A DNA stretch of 64,000 nucleotides from Anoplopoma fimbria (Eukaryota > Chordata > Actinopteri > Perciformes > Anoplopomatidae). The notes beneath the pieces were generated by a model. That model searched no databases and was not told the origin of the DNA. It saw nothing but the letters and a program-made list of their open reading frames with translations. The stretch covers positions 12,468,326 through 12,532,325 of the forward strand of contig NC_072460.1 of the NCBI RefSeq assembly GCF_027596085.1, given 5' to 3'. A program made the position numbers and the translations under genes. Shown one piece after another: positions 1 to 24,029 of this stretch. The first letter of the stretch is position 1, and each line of letters opens with the position of its first letter.

Positions 1-459
1 GTATTTCCTTTAACCCAGCGTCCCAGCCCTCAGTCCAGCCTCATTCTCAGACTCATTCATACGAACTGAGGAAGGAAATTGTCTCTTTTTGGCTATTAGT
101 ACATTTTACAACTTTTAGGACCAAATTATTTAAACAAGGGTTACTCAAGTGTTCAAACTGGGAAGTTGATTACCATCAATCAAAATATCTGCTGATTCAG
201 AGACGTCTCACCCAATGTAAGTCTAGTGGAAACAGTCTTTTTGGTCCTAATGGCATCATGTGATGGACTTGGAAGTTTTCATTCCACGCAACTATGTGAA
301 ATTTGCCTCAAAGGCTGGCGCTCTTCCTCGGGGCTTGGTTGTGACGTGTGGGTGTGGCAACTGTGGAATTGTTGAAAGGCATTTTTGAAGAGCTGAGCTG
401 AGTTACAAAAAAGGTTCTGTTCTAAGGATTGTAACATATTTTCAGGTGTATACTGATTA

Positions 460-612
460 ATGACGATGGCGGAAAGGAAGAGGGAGCTGGTTCTGTCTGC
501 GGTGGGCTAGTTGCTGCCAGAGGCTCTGCTGGATTCTGAGCTAAAGGAGTTTCTGATGAACCTGCATGATTTTGTCTGATTTCGCTGGAAACAGACCCTG
601 TGGTACCGATGA
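460..612 (+). pseudogene. Short broken coding-like frame, origin unknown
   Basis: From an ATG at 460, one frame reads as a plausible protein start (Met-Thr-Met-Ala-Glu-Arg-Lys-Arg-Glu-Leu, later LDSELKEFLMNLHDF and WKQTLWYR). Two in-frame stops interrupt it (one after about 16 codons, one near codon 40) before a third stop at 610-612. The regular alternation of charged and hydrophobic residues around the stops suggests a decayed gene or repeat fragment rather than chance. I do not recognise the family. It could equally be a chance frame. Confidence 0.22.
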
Positions 613-1049
613 CAAGTATTAAGAATAACTATATAGAAATAGCTAATCTTCTTGCTGATGTTCTTCTTCTTTTCCTATGTAGATCATATAGAGGCATTGG
701 TAGTACATTGAGACTGTTTCATAACTAGTTAAAAGTTCCTCACAGTGCTAAGTAAATCATCAAAGTAAATGATTATATTTTTCAAGTCGCTTGTTCATCA
801 TCTGTTTAGTCAGTCAGAGAAGAAATTAGAGATTGTTCCTTGTTATGTTTTCATCACAATCTCACCATTGTTCCCTCCGCTCCTTCTTAATCCTCTTGGG
901 GCTAACCAAACTTACCCTGGTCATTTCCCTCCAACCCAAAAACTCTCTTTCCACTGTCCTCTGTGTCCAAGCTTCAGCAAGATCGCCCTCTCTCTCTCCT
1001 CCAGAGCAAGATTGGTCAGTCCCCCACCCTCTCTGCTGCCTTCACTATA

Positions 1050-1075
1050 TCTCTCTCTCTCTCTCTCTCTCTCTC
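1050..1075. repeat. (CT)n microsatellite
   Basis: An uninterrupted CT dinucleotide run, followed downstream by GA-rich sequence (about 1100-1230). It lies just upstream of the candidate first noncoding exon of fignl2. Confidence 0.85.
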
Positions 1076-1099
1076 CCTACTTAAATGCTTTTAGCATAA

Positions 1100-1345
1100 A
1101 GAGAGAGAAGAAGGGGAGGGATAGGGGGATGGGAAATCCATGGGGGAGGGGAGCTGAGTACTCACTCTGTTGTCACTGGCTAGAGAGAGAGGTAGAGCGA
1201 GAGAGGGAGGGAGGGAGGCAGGGAGAGAGAGGAGTTGTGTCCCATATGTGGAAAAAAAGCAAAGCAGTGTACACACGAGTCTGGTCTGCTCCAGGGATTA
1301 TCGTAGCGCTTTCAGATCTGATGGAGGACATGCAGGCATGAATAG
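1100..1345 (+). promoter_or_regulatory. fignl2: Candidate fignl2 promoter / first noncoding exon
   Basis: A purine-rich block with several GAGAG tracts ends in a good splice-donor sequence (AATAG followed by GTAAGG at 1346). It is the nearest donor I noticed upstream of the well-supported exon whose acceptor ends at 2848, so it is a candidate 5' UTR exon. No TATA box is obvious, and no transcript evidence is available here. The transcription start and exon start are unknown. Confidence 0.3.
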
Positions 1346-2848
1346 GTAAGGCTGCCTGTCTTCTCCTCTGCATCCCTGTGTTGATCTGCTGTCACAGCCT
1401 GCTGCTCTGCCTGCTGTTTGACTTGGCTCCGCTGGCTGGCTGAAGTTGGAGGACTGGTGCTGAGTGTGTTACAGCAGCTCTCCTCTTTGGCCACTGACCA
1501 TGAGACATTTCTCTGAGCAAACCAAAAGCTCTCCTCTCAGCCTCCCTCTGAACTGTGCAAGGACAGAGCTGTGTTTGTTTTAAGTTGTGGTTTGCTACTC
1601 GTGTGCAGTTAGTTATTCTGGGATGAGTGTTAAAAGTTGACGGTCCGAGCAGAAGGGGCTGTCGTCGGAGGCAGTGTTGTACGTTGAGCTTGTTGGTGTC
1701 CGGGGACAGCCGTGTGCTCATTGCGTAATTTCTCTTCCATGTGAAATGGTATATGATTGAATATGAACTAGTAACAGCCTCTCAAGAAAGAGAGTCTCTA
1801 TGACAATGTAATAATGTATAGAAATAAAAATAAAAATGTTGCATTACCACTGTTTAATATTGTTAAGTTGTTTTATATATTTGAGTTTGTATTTTGCTTT
1901 GCTGATACAGTGGCAGTTCATGTTTCGTGATAGATGGACTGTATATTTACAGACACATGAGCATTTTTATATGTTACTAAAAAAATGTTCACAGATTTAA
2001 AAAACTGAAAGACCATTTCAGTCATCTCTCTTCTGACGCAGTTTAGCAGCAATGTGGATAAAAAAAAAGCATGCATTGGTTTCCACAGAATTGAGAAAGA
2101 ACACAAATGGCAGTTATGAAAAAATACTTTTCCAGATTTGTTTAAATCTCCTGGGTTTGCTCAGAGAGGTGCCTCATATCAGAATAAAAAGATGAGGATT
2201 AATCTTAATCTTAGGTCTTTAATCTGTGCATGATTAAAATACAACATTTACAACACAAACCATCATAGAGATAGATATTTCATTTTGAAAATGGACAAAC
2301 CGTTGGTTGAATTTTTTTTATTTTTTTTAACTGCATTATTTAAATTGTCAATACAACTCAAACAGAGGTGTATTCATTTTTTTTGTTGTCAAATTGCAAG
2401 GTGAAACTTTACTGTCATGAAAAGAAAAAAATGTTCCTCTGCATTTTGCTTAAGCAGCTCCAAAAGCGTCCGGTCTCCTAAGAATGCAGTCTTTATTGCC
2501 CCAGTGCACAGAGCTATGGTATGCATAACTCTTTTTGTGAGGCAGATTTAGAAAGCCCTTTAGAGGCTGAACACTGCTTCACAATCAGCTTAATGCCTGC
2601 CCATAATGAATACCCTTCTGTGTGTCAATTTGGCAGACTGTGTGTGTGGATTGTGTTTGTGTTACACTGATAGGGTTCTCAGGTTGGTCAGTAATTCTAT
2701 CATACTGGGCTGTGTGTTTGTGTGTGTTTAGGTTTGTGTTGCCGTGTGGGCTTGTGTGAAAGAGTCGGTTGACATGTGAGTGTTTGTCCAGACATTGTGC
2801 AGCAGCCTGTAACTGCCTCACCTCTCTCTCTCTCACTCTCTCTCTTAG

Positions 2849-2964
2849 GGCTGTTCTGTTGTCAGTGGGAGCTCATGCTAGTGATGGACTACAGCCGGAC
2901 GGACGCTAACCTTAGCTGGCTTTCACAAAACAGCATTCCGCCTTACTGAGACCAGCTCCACAGA

Positions 2965-2989
<25 letters not shown>
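2849..2989 (+). CDS. fignl2: fignl2 first coding exon (5' UTR plus start codon, 25 coding nt)
   Basis: A polypyrimidine tract ending CTCTTAG at 2848 precedes this exon, and a consensus donor GTGAGT begins at 2990. The ATG at 2965-2967 reads Met-Leu-Ser-Pro-Ile-Val-Pro-Tyr plus one nucleotide. Splicing to 13215 completes Ser and gives SLLK followed by MHWNPEHAQ without breaking frame. Fidgetin (FIGN) itself begins with a similar short peptide (from memory MISSTSVYGLK) before MQW, so this exon supplies the conserved true N-terminus. The start codon is chosen on that homology; the internal Met at 13226 is the alternative start if this exon is skipped. Confidence 0.8.
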
Positions 2990-15259
<12,270 letters not shown>

Positions 15260-17836
15260 GAAAGCAGCCAGTCACGGTACTTGGACTCTTCGTCTTTGCT
15301 TTGACATAGAAAGCCATGGGAATGTTTTCTTGTTGTTCTGTAATTACAGATTATGCAGCCAAAAGAGCCAGAGAAGCTCAACGATACGGGAGAGCTGACA
15401 AAGTTGTTTTATTGGCAGAAGCAGGCCATGGTGTGCTGTTTTTGTTTTCGTATGAATATCCACAATATATAATTTTTCCCAAAGAACCTAAAGATGAATA
15501 GGCCTTGTTGAGTTGGGTAGTGTATTAGTCTTTTGGCCAATGGGAAAATCAGATTATATACTATTTGGGTACTCTCAGAGATCCTGATTAGCCTTGGTCC
15601 GGGACAAAATCAATTATTTGTTGCTAGGTGACGTGGTCCAAGATTATGGATAATCAGGGTTTGGAAAATCCCTCCTTTGACTGCTACTCTCAGGATCCTA
15701 TTTATTGCCAGTCCACTTCCATGTTATCTTAATGTTGATTTAGTCCTTGGGTTGTCACTAAATATTCAGGAAGAAGGGCTTGGGATCAGACAGAGAGATT
15801 TCAGTAAACCACAGTATTTGACCAAAAATATGTCAAACCAAATGCAATAGCGGTGTTGCTCTATTTCTCAAAAATCGAAAATAAATAAATAAATATTTCT
15901 CAAATCCGAACATGCTGCTTCCCGAGAGTTGAGTTGTTCAAGTAATACCTTGCAGTCACTCCACATTTGTGGTCGTAGAAATACTTTCCACAGACTTTTA
16001 TTCAAGTCGCCAACAGTACTACATTTCAGTGACATCATAACTTTCACATAAATATGTTCTTGATCTCACATTCCTCATCATCTGCAGTTTTCCTGAGAAT
16101 CTCACTTACAGAACAAAAATGTGTACGTACAGCGTGTCTGTTTTCTCTTTCACTTACTTCTTTTTGTTTTCTTAGTATGTAGTCTTTTTTGAAATGCTCA
16201 GGAAGAATTTCTTTACCTCAAAAAATATGAAATAAAGAATGTATGTAATCTTAGGGTCTTAGTAGAGAGTGACGTGGAGCAAGAAAAAAGGAGCGAGGAG
16301 AAACCTGACAGTCTTGTAATACCCACTACCGCTGGGCTTTTACCTCGGGAGAGAAACTTGAATATGCTACAAAGAGTAACATTGAATGTAATTCAGGTAT
16401 TTCAAAGGATATTTGATGCCATAAATCCATGTATTATTATATATGAATATATAAATATGTTTTCTTTTCTGTTCTTTAACCCTTTATTTTTATTGTAGTT
16501 TATGGTGGAGTGATGATTGTCTTCAAGAAATGCTATGTAGAATGCAAAAAGAATATTCCTTTTTTTTGTTGGACAAACTGTTCACTGCTTATCCCCGTAT
16601 TGTTTAGTGTTTACATATCCTGTATATGCATGTCTGCTGTGAATAGTTTTACAGCTGCAAAATACCATTTATGAATGTAAATACAAGGCACACAATCATA
16701 CATGCGCACTCACAGTGAACATCTGAGCACAATAAGAAAACAAACAAAACACAGATGATCAAAATCAGCTTTAAGATTAAGTCTATTTGTACCTTTCAGC
16801 AAAACCCAAAGTCTAATATTTCACGCTTTATGTGTACATTTTGTGGATGAGCCCAACATGTAGACAATCCACACAAGTCTCTCCTTTTCCACCAGTCCGA
16901 CAGTTTTGTCTTAACAAGCTGGAAAACGGCGGTCACTGGAATGCTGGTACAGAGGGTTCATGTTAGTCTGTTGCTTTGGGTCCTGAGGAGGTTTACACAC
17001 AGTGATGTCATATTTCCCACTGCCCTTTCCTCCCTCTGTCTCTCCCTCCCTCCCTCCCTCCCTCCCTCATCATTATTTTTCTCTTTTTCTCTCTCCCTAG
17101 TGCAATCTCATTAGATTGGATTGCCCCCTGGCCACGAGCCCCAGTGGCCATGTGGCGTTGCATCCCCCCCCCCACCACCACCACCTCCCCCTTCTCCCTC
17201 CCCTTCCCTTATACCGATTCCTCTGGAGTGGAAGTGGTCTGATTGATGTCCAGCAACCCTATATCACAGTGCAGCCGTCCCTCTCCAGCTGGTGGCTTCA
17301 GTCATGCCATACAGCAAGATCAATTAGAATGACTCCCACTGTGCATACTGATCACAGTCTCAGAAACAGAAAACACATTTACAACTTACAGAACAACCCC
17401 TGCCTCAAGCGGCAAAGTCAAGATAATGCTAGCGATTATTCAGATGTAATCAAATGATAATGATGACCTAAAGGTACAGGTAGCTAACGTTTTGATGTTT
17501 GTTATGCCCACTACTCCAGACAGTTTGTCCAATAAAACAAGCTTTTATTTTTTACATGTTTTGATCCGTTCTGGCGGTAACTTTGTTCTTGGTTATTGTA
17601 CATTTTCTGTAACCATTTCTACCTCATTTTTGCAGCATATTGTACATGAAAGTATTTATTTCATGTCTTTTTTGATGTATGTTTTAGACATGATGATAAT
17701 GTTCTTGAACTGTAATGGTCTACCTCAGAAAAGACTGTATTTTAAGAGAAGAGTATCACACAATATTAAACAGAATTTGTCCATATTGCATTGCGGTTAT
17801 TTCTTTTTTTTGTTTTTCCCCCTATTCAGCAGTTGA
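15260..17836 (+). other. fignl2: fignl2 3' UTR and downstream sequence
   Basis: AT-rich noncoding sequence follows the stop. Candidate polyadenylation signals on the plus strand include AATAAA copies in the AAATAAATAAATAAAT cluster near 15880-15895, AAATAAAG near 16230 and CCAATAAAAC near 17530. I cannot tell which is used. The region also contains CCCT and C-rich low-complexity patches near 17040-17200. Confidence 0.45.
17043..17068. repeat. (CCCT)n tract
   Basis: A perfect tetranucleotide run in the fignl2 downstream region. A C-homopolymer followed by CCA units lies close by at about 17165-17190. Confidence 0.85.
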
Positions 17837-19029
17837 GGGACTCCAATTGACCAGAGTGCAGAAATGACATGATGGTGGTCCATCTGTATGTATCTGTAGC
17901 CTGGCTTGACCCCGATGTTAAGGTCAACACAGTTACTTAAACTGATTGCTAAATCGTTTCACGTAGAAACACACAAGACGGTGTGCTGTTGTGAGATTTG
18001 GAACAAACATTTTTACAATTGAGGCCATGTGTTGTGAGTATCTTATCTGTGTGGGAGTGAAACATTAGAACGAAAGCCGTGCATGTGTTTTTTGTGTGCC
18101 TACATGCACATAAGTTTACCGGCCTGCTGGTGCGTGTCTTTATGTGTGTTGCGGCGTCCAGAACAGCAACAGAAGCAGTGCTAGCACACCCCTGAGGCTT
18201 CAGGCCCAGCGCCAGAGCACAGAGGTCCTTCATCCCTGTCACTGTCTGTAAACAACTGCTCGTCCCAGCGGCCCGCCCTCTGCTATTTCTGGCCTTTCCT
18301 GACATCTTTCAAAGACTCAAAACCAACTAAGAGTAGAAGTAAATCTGAGAAACTCTGATCCAAGAAGTGAAAGTTAGTCGAGGCATGAAACAGGATCCCT
18401 GGTTACGGATAGTGGTGTCAGAGCTGAGTTTGAAACATCTGCGACTGAATCCCAGTAGAACAGTAATGCTGCTGGAGTTGATGACAGAGTAATTAATAGT
18501 CTAATAATGATGCATAGCTCTGTTATAAGCACAACCTTGTGCTGAGGCCGCCCTTCATCCTCTGATGAAGGATAATTGTTTCTGCAGCTGTTTAAAAATT
18601 ATTTCCTACCTTTTCTTGTCACAAACTCAAAAACATAATCCACAGAACAAAATAACCTTGCAATGGTAAAATAAACCATGTTATTATGTGATAATATTAT
18701 ATGAGGTGAAGCATATTTACACCTTCCATACTGACTTCACACTACAGGTATGAAACGTTTTGACAAATAAAAGTTCAAGCATTGAATATTCCGACTGGAG
18801 TTTTTCATGTTATTGTACTTGCAACAATCACAAAGTTGTAAAGGCTTTACCTCCACATGGTGGTATTGCTGTGAGACAATTTGCGATGATTGAACAAAGA
18901 CACTGTCCACACTACCTCCTGCCTTGTAAATACTTCCACAGTCTGTGAGTCACTTTCCTTCCAGTAACCAAGTGTTCCAACTGAACACCAGTTTGTCCTT
19001 TTTGTCCTGAGTGATTCCTGTCCTGCAGG

Positions 19030-19165
19030 AAGTCAATCATTTTCTTCTCCCTGCTAATTGGAGGTAATTAGGCGAGCAGAGTTTGTAATTGGATAGTAAA
19101 ATATGCTAATGAGCTGCTGTCCTATTTACTCATATTATGGCAATGAATAGCAGGACACAGCGCTC
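19030..19165. promoter_or_regulatory. Candidate conserved noncoding element (octamer and homeodomain sites)
   Basis: Contains CTAATTGGAGGTAATTAGG (paired homeodomain cores), TGTAATTGGA and ATATGCTAATGAG, an octamer-like POU site, within about 100 bp and without repeats. The arrangement resembles developmental enhancers. No conservation data are available here. Confidence 0.25.
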
Positions 19166-19452
19166 CTCCCTGTGATACAGCTCTAATAAAAACTGATGGT
19201 GTAAGTAAATCTCACAATAATGAAAATACATTATAATGATCAGAATAATTAGCTGCATATAGTTGAGTTTATTAGATAGTAAAGATTAGAAGAACAATTT
19301 GCATTATAGCACATAGATAATTTGATGATGTCAAAGGTGTAATTGTAATAGAAACCAAAGCTTTTAGTCACTACATTGTAGTCATGGATGCATTAATGAT
19401 TATTTTGTTGGTTTAATGTTTATGTATTTCTTTGTGATGATTGTGATATAAT

Positions 19453-19470
19453 CCCCCCCCCCCCCCCCCC
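19453..19470. repeat. C homopolymer (18 bp)
   Basis: Eighteen consecutive C on the plus strand. The exact length in the source genome is unreliable for a tract like this. Confidence 0.9.
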
Positions 19471-19563
19471 AAACACTCCACTTAAATGTCTTTTTTTACA
19501 GTTTTCATGTTATACAGTTATTTATGGTAACAACCTTCATAAAAAGAGGTCATTTTCTGAATC

Positions 19564-19674
19564 TCATTTCACATAGACACAGTCCTCATCGCTACCATTG
19601 CTGTGCTGCTGGTCTTCCATTGTCCGGGCCTTGATACTGACAAGGTTGACATCAGAGGAGAGCTCTGACACCGG
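19564..19674. other. Candidate orphan exon, strand ambiguous
   Basis: Read on plus, an acceptor-like CATTTCACATAG (to 19576) and a consensus donor GTGAGT (at 19675) bracket 98 nt. One frame of this begins with a hydrophobic run (TVLIATIAVLLVFHC) and stops before the donor; another frame is fully open. Read on minus, an acceptor-like GGTGTCAG precedes 19664. A protein-like frame (SDVNLVSIKARTMEDQQ, then SDEDCVYVK) runs to a TGA at 19564-19566, as in the last exon of a cytoplasmic tail. I do not recognise either peptide. No partner exons were found on either strand, so this may be a lone terminal exon of a neighbour, a relic, or chance. Confidence 0.3.
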
Positions 19675-21019
19675 GTGAGTTAGGACTGCCAGCTGTTAGC
19701 AATCAAGTCTATTTTGAAGTCAGGGACACATGGACCCCCAGGGCCAAAGCAGCAACTAGCCCAACCCCTCGCCCCCCCCCCAACCCAGCGTCCAACCTCC
19801 GAGCCCCCTGGTCCCACAGATAGCCAGCACAGCTGTATTGGTTCCAGATGTTGGAAAGCTGCAGTAAGGGCCCTTTACCTAAGAGGACCCCAAAAAATGA
19901 TGGCAGAACTGCACAGAGACTGATAATGCAGAAAAAACAGTAACATAAACAATGATGTAAAGAATATGTTTCAACACCAAACCTGCAGACAGCAGACAGA
20001 TAAAAAGCTTTAACAAGCCTTAAAAATATTTCATTGAAAGGTTTTACATAAATTCTCAAACTCTCGCCCTTGACAGAGGTGGTGCTGCATATTGTTGCAG
20101 AGAAAGCACTACCACTGCAGACTGCTTCTAGAGACTGGGATTAATGTCATTTCACATTTGATATTGGCTGTTTCTCATCACAAATATTGACCTGAATACT
20201 GAAGAGTCTAATCCTAATGGCAACAAGTCCATCAGCTCTGCAACATTTGGCAGTTTTGTACAGAGCAGCAAGACCTAATAACAATCAGAGGAAGTCTGCA
20301 GCTCCAAAGCAGACGATTAAACTAATCTGAAACCTGGATCAAGTGAGGAATGAACGGCACAATGGAAACTGCTCAAATTGTTCGAAAGGAAACGGTCAAA
20401 TCTTTGCAGCTGCATTGTTTCTGTGTTGGACAGGTCAATCAAAACTCTGAGGAAATTGGGTTTGACAGATGGAATGTCCTGGTGAAATATCTTGGCCTGC
20501 CCCCTGTCACATGACTCAAATGTGATCACTGAATAAATAAATAGTAAATAGGTATAAAGGACAACAAGTGAAACAGAAGGGTCATTGTGAGAACAACGGG
20601 CAAATCAGATCTTTATAGAAGCAGATGAAGGAGTTAACGATAAACTCTTCATGTTTGGTAGTTTTCTAGTCTGCAGAAGATCATGTGTGATCTTGCCATG
20701 ATGGCACCTAATTCCAAGCAGACAATTCAACAAATTCATGATGAGGCAGATTTAATGCAGGTCTATACCGCCCTCGTGTGGCCAGTCCAAGGTAAACCTG
20801 ATTAACCTGATTGTGCCATGAATCCATTAGACCCCAACAGATAAGGCCACGATTAGATGACTTTTTGTGGCATTCATTTTGTAGGAAAATTCAGCAAAAT
20901 GTAATGATTTAGCCAAAGTTACACTTAACTATTAAAGAGCATACGGTATTAAATCCAGCTAATGGGATTTTAAAATTACCAAGTGCAATATCACAATGAA
21001 ACAAAACAAGTTATCATAA

Positions 21020-23130
21020 TGTATATCAAAAAAGTCATAGTATGATTTGTCAAAAAAAGTCAGAAAGATCTCAGTATAGTGTGCCGAAAAAAGTAATAAG
21101 CATGTTATATAGTATAGTATAGCAAAAAAGGAGTGAAAAAGTCAAAGTTTCGTATTTTTTAAAAGTCATAGTATAGTTTGTTGGAAAATGTCATTAAAAA
21201 AATTCATTGTTCAGTATATAAAAAAAAAAGTCATAGTATATTATGTCGAAAAAGTAATAAAAAAATCATAGTATAGTGTGTAAAAAAATAATAATGATAA
21301 GTCATGGTATAGAATAGCGAAAAAAATCACAAAAATGTCATTTTATTCGATGTCGCAAAAATATCATCAAGAAATCCTAGTAAAATATCAAATCTGGAAA
21401 AAGTCATAGTAAAGTATGTCAAAGAAAAGTAAGGAATGGTCCTAGTATGATATGTCGGGTAAAAAAAAAGTATGTCAAAAAATATATTATAGAATGTCAT
21501 AAAAAGTCATATTATGACATGTCAAAAAAAAATCATGAAAAGTTATTGAATAGCATGTTGTAAAAATGATGAAAAACTAAAAGTATATAACAGCGAAAAG
21601 AAAAGTCATAGTATAGTATGTTGAAAAAAGTCATCAAAAAGTCATAGTAAAGTATGTTGAACAAATAATTAAAAAATTCAAAAGTATATTATATCCATAA
21701 AGTTCATAGTATAGTATGTCGAAAAACGTCATGAAAACGTTCTAGCACAGTATGTTGAAAAACATGGTACATAAGTCCTAAAAAAAAGTTTTAAAAAGTT
21801 GTAGTAAAGAATAATAAAAAAATCATCAAAAAGTCATGGTATGTTGAAAAATGTCCTAGTATAGTATGTTGAAAAAAGTGAAAAAAAAAAAGTCATAGTA
21901 TGTCGAAAAAAGTCATAGTATAGTTTGTTGAAAAAAGTCATAGTATAGCATGTTAAAGAAGGTCATAAAAAAAGTCATAGTATAGTTTGTTGAAAAAAGT
22001 AATTAAGAATTCAAAAGTATATTATATCCATAAAGTTGTAAAAGTCATAGTATAGTATGTTGAAAAATGTCAAAGTATAGTATGTTAAAAAGAGCAAAAC
22101 TTTTGCACTCCAGTAGGACGACAGGTGCGTAGGAGAATACCTTAAGTAGACAATATAGAACAAAAACTCCCGCACACTGGCTTCTTCACTTGCATATAAA
22201 TGTATTTGCATAGACCTTCATCAGGTTATTTTACTTTATTTTAGTATGTTGAAAAATGTCAAAGTATAATAGTGTGTTGGAAAAAGTGAAAAAAGTCATT
22301 GTATACTATGTTGAAAAAAGTCATAGTATACTATGTTGAAAAAAGTCATAGTATACTATGTTGAATAAAGTCATAGTATACTATAGTTGTAGTAAAGAAT
22401 GTTGAAAAAAGTAATCAAAAAGTCATAGTATAGTTTGTTGAAAAATGTCATAGTATAGTATGTCGAAAATAGTCGAAAAAAGTCACAGTATAGTATGTTG
22501 AAAAAGTCATTATAGTATGTCAAAGAAAGTCATAAAAAAGTCATAGTATAGTATGTCGAAAAAAGTCATTATAGTATGTCAAAGAAAGTCATAAAAAAGT
22601 CATAGTATAGTATGTTGAAAAAAGTCTTCAAGAAATATTTAAAAAGTAAGAATGGTGTGGCGAAAAAAAGTCTTAAAAAATCATATAGTTTGTTGAAAAA
22701 TACCATAGTATAGTATGTCGAAAAGATTTGAAAAAAGTAAAGAAAAGTCGTAGTGAAGAATGTTGAAAGAAGTCATCATAAAGTCATATTATAGAATGTT
22801 GAAAAATGTCGTACATAAGTCATTGTATAGTATGGTGTAAAAATGATGGAAAAGTCTGAGTATATAACAGCGAAAAAAGTCATAGTGTAGTATGTCTAAA
22901 ATATTGAAAAGTAAGTAATAGTATGGTATGGCGAAAAAGTCAAAGTATAGTGTCAGAAAAATCCATGAAAAAGTAATTGATTAGTATGTTGGAAAAAAAG
23001 ATATTTAAAAAGTAAGAATGGAGTAAAAATTGTTTAGTATGTCTCAAAAAGTAATGAAAAAGTCCTAGATTAGTATGTCAAAAAAAAAAAATCGTACTGA
23101 AAGTCATTGTATAGTAAGTCCCCAAAAATA
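21020..23130 (+). repeat. Degenerate AT-rich satellite, 25-bp unit
   Basis: Dozens of diverged copies of a unit close to GAAAAAAGTCATAGTATAGTATGTT. Near 22296-22383 three almost identical copies show the period clearly: TCATAGTATACTATGTTGAAAAAAG, 25 bp. Some units contain the perfect 14-bp palindrome CATAGTATACTATG. Higher-order repetition is visible, for example the motif with GTCATTATAGTATGTCAAAGAAAG twice near 22505-22600. All frames are closed by stops. It resembles the internal tandem array of a MITE or a local satellite. Confidence 0.9.
22090..22235. mobile_element. Non-satellite insertion inside the satellite array
   Basis: About 145 bp of ordinary-complexity sequence (including GCACTCCAGTAGGACGACAG and CCCGCACACTGGCTTCTTCA, ending near CTTCATCAGGTT) interrupts the array, which resumes with TTAGTATGTTGAAAAATGTC. 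A TAGTATGTT sequence flanks both sides, but this is also the satellite unit, so it does not prove a target-site duplication. The class is not assigned. Confidence 0.5.
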
Positions 23131-23199
23131 TCATTACATTTCTTAACAATTTTTTTTAAATGTCATTTCATAGTACATGCCCTAATATATATTATATAT

Positions 23200-23545
23200 A
23201 CTGTAGTTTATAATGGATTTGTTATGACTGTTTAATGGCCTGCTGCACTATAATATTTTTATGACTGTTTTATCATTATTATTTTATTATGTTCATGACA
23301 TTTGTTATGCACTTTTTATGGCATACTACTGTTTTATTAACTATAAAATGACTTTTGTATGACGATGATGGTATATTATATATTCTATGGCTTTTTATGA
23401 TGAAATGTTTGTGACATTTTTGTCAAGCTATACATATTTGATTACGACTACTATGACTTTTTTTACTTTGATGATACTTTTTCATGGCATTGCTATGACA
23501 AACTATACATGAGATACTATACATTACTTTTTCTCATAGTGATTT
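23200..23545 (-). repeat. Satellite in inverted orientation
   Basis: Here the sequence reads as the reverse complement of the array unit (TACTATGACTTTTTTTACTT, ACTATACATTACTTTTTC, many TTATGACTG variants). The 2.1-kb forward array is therefore followed by about 0.35 kb in the opposite orientation. It is more degenerate than the forward part. Confidence 0.65.
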
Positions 23546-24029
23546 ATTAGGAGATATATGTCCCCAGTGTTCTCCAGCAATGCCAGCTTTGTATGTGCAA
23601 TCACTCCCTTTACATGCCTCCATCATTAACATTTTTCCACATTTGTTCATAATTTTACACATAAGGCCAGTATAAAAGAGTGTAACCTACACAGAATATC
23701 ATGAAGTCATATACCATTGTAAAGCATATACTATAATATATCAACCAGTTACATTTTCATGACACAAAGGACAGAATTTAATCTTTGACATCAAACACTT
23801 CAAATCTGCAAATTCACTTATAACTAATAGTTTCACTTAAAAATAATGTTTTAAAAAGAACGAAAAAGCTTAAAAAGAATGCCTTTCTTGTAGCCACAAA
23901 TTAAGAGTTCAAGGATTGACTGGCTTGCCTGGAAGAGTAAACCACGATGGTCTCCAACAACAGGGTTGCACATCGAAATTCAGATTGTAGTCCCATTTTG
24001 CTACATAGGAAGAATACAAAAAATATATA

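Larger units (their letters stand above)
1..1099. other. Upstream flank of fignl2, no intact gene seen
   Basis: AT-rich to mixed sequence without an open reading frame that looks like a real gene. The only coding-like signal is the broken 51-codon frame listed at 460-612. Open frames near 770-1340 run through CT/GA-rich low-complexity sequence and are composition artefacts. Confidence 0.5.
17837..20990. other. Gene-poor stretch between fignl2 and the satellite
   Basis: No gene is established here. It contains a possible conserved noncoding element (19030-19165), an 18-bp C homopolymer (19453-19470) and one candidate exon of uncertain strand (19564-19674). Other open frames of 60-118 codons lack splice partners or family resemblance. 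Confidence 0.5.

Noticed and set aside
1235..1255. CArG-like box (CCATATGTGG) in the candidate fignl2 promoter
   Set aside because: It has a G within the A/T core and stands alone; not enough to call an SRF site.
21020..23130. CRISPR-like array of regular repeats
   Set aside because: The repeats are contiguous and degenerate with no unique spacers, and the genome is vertebrate. It is a satellite.
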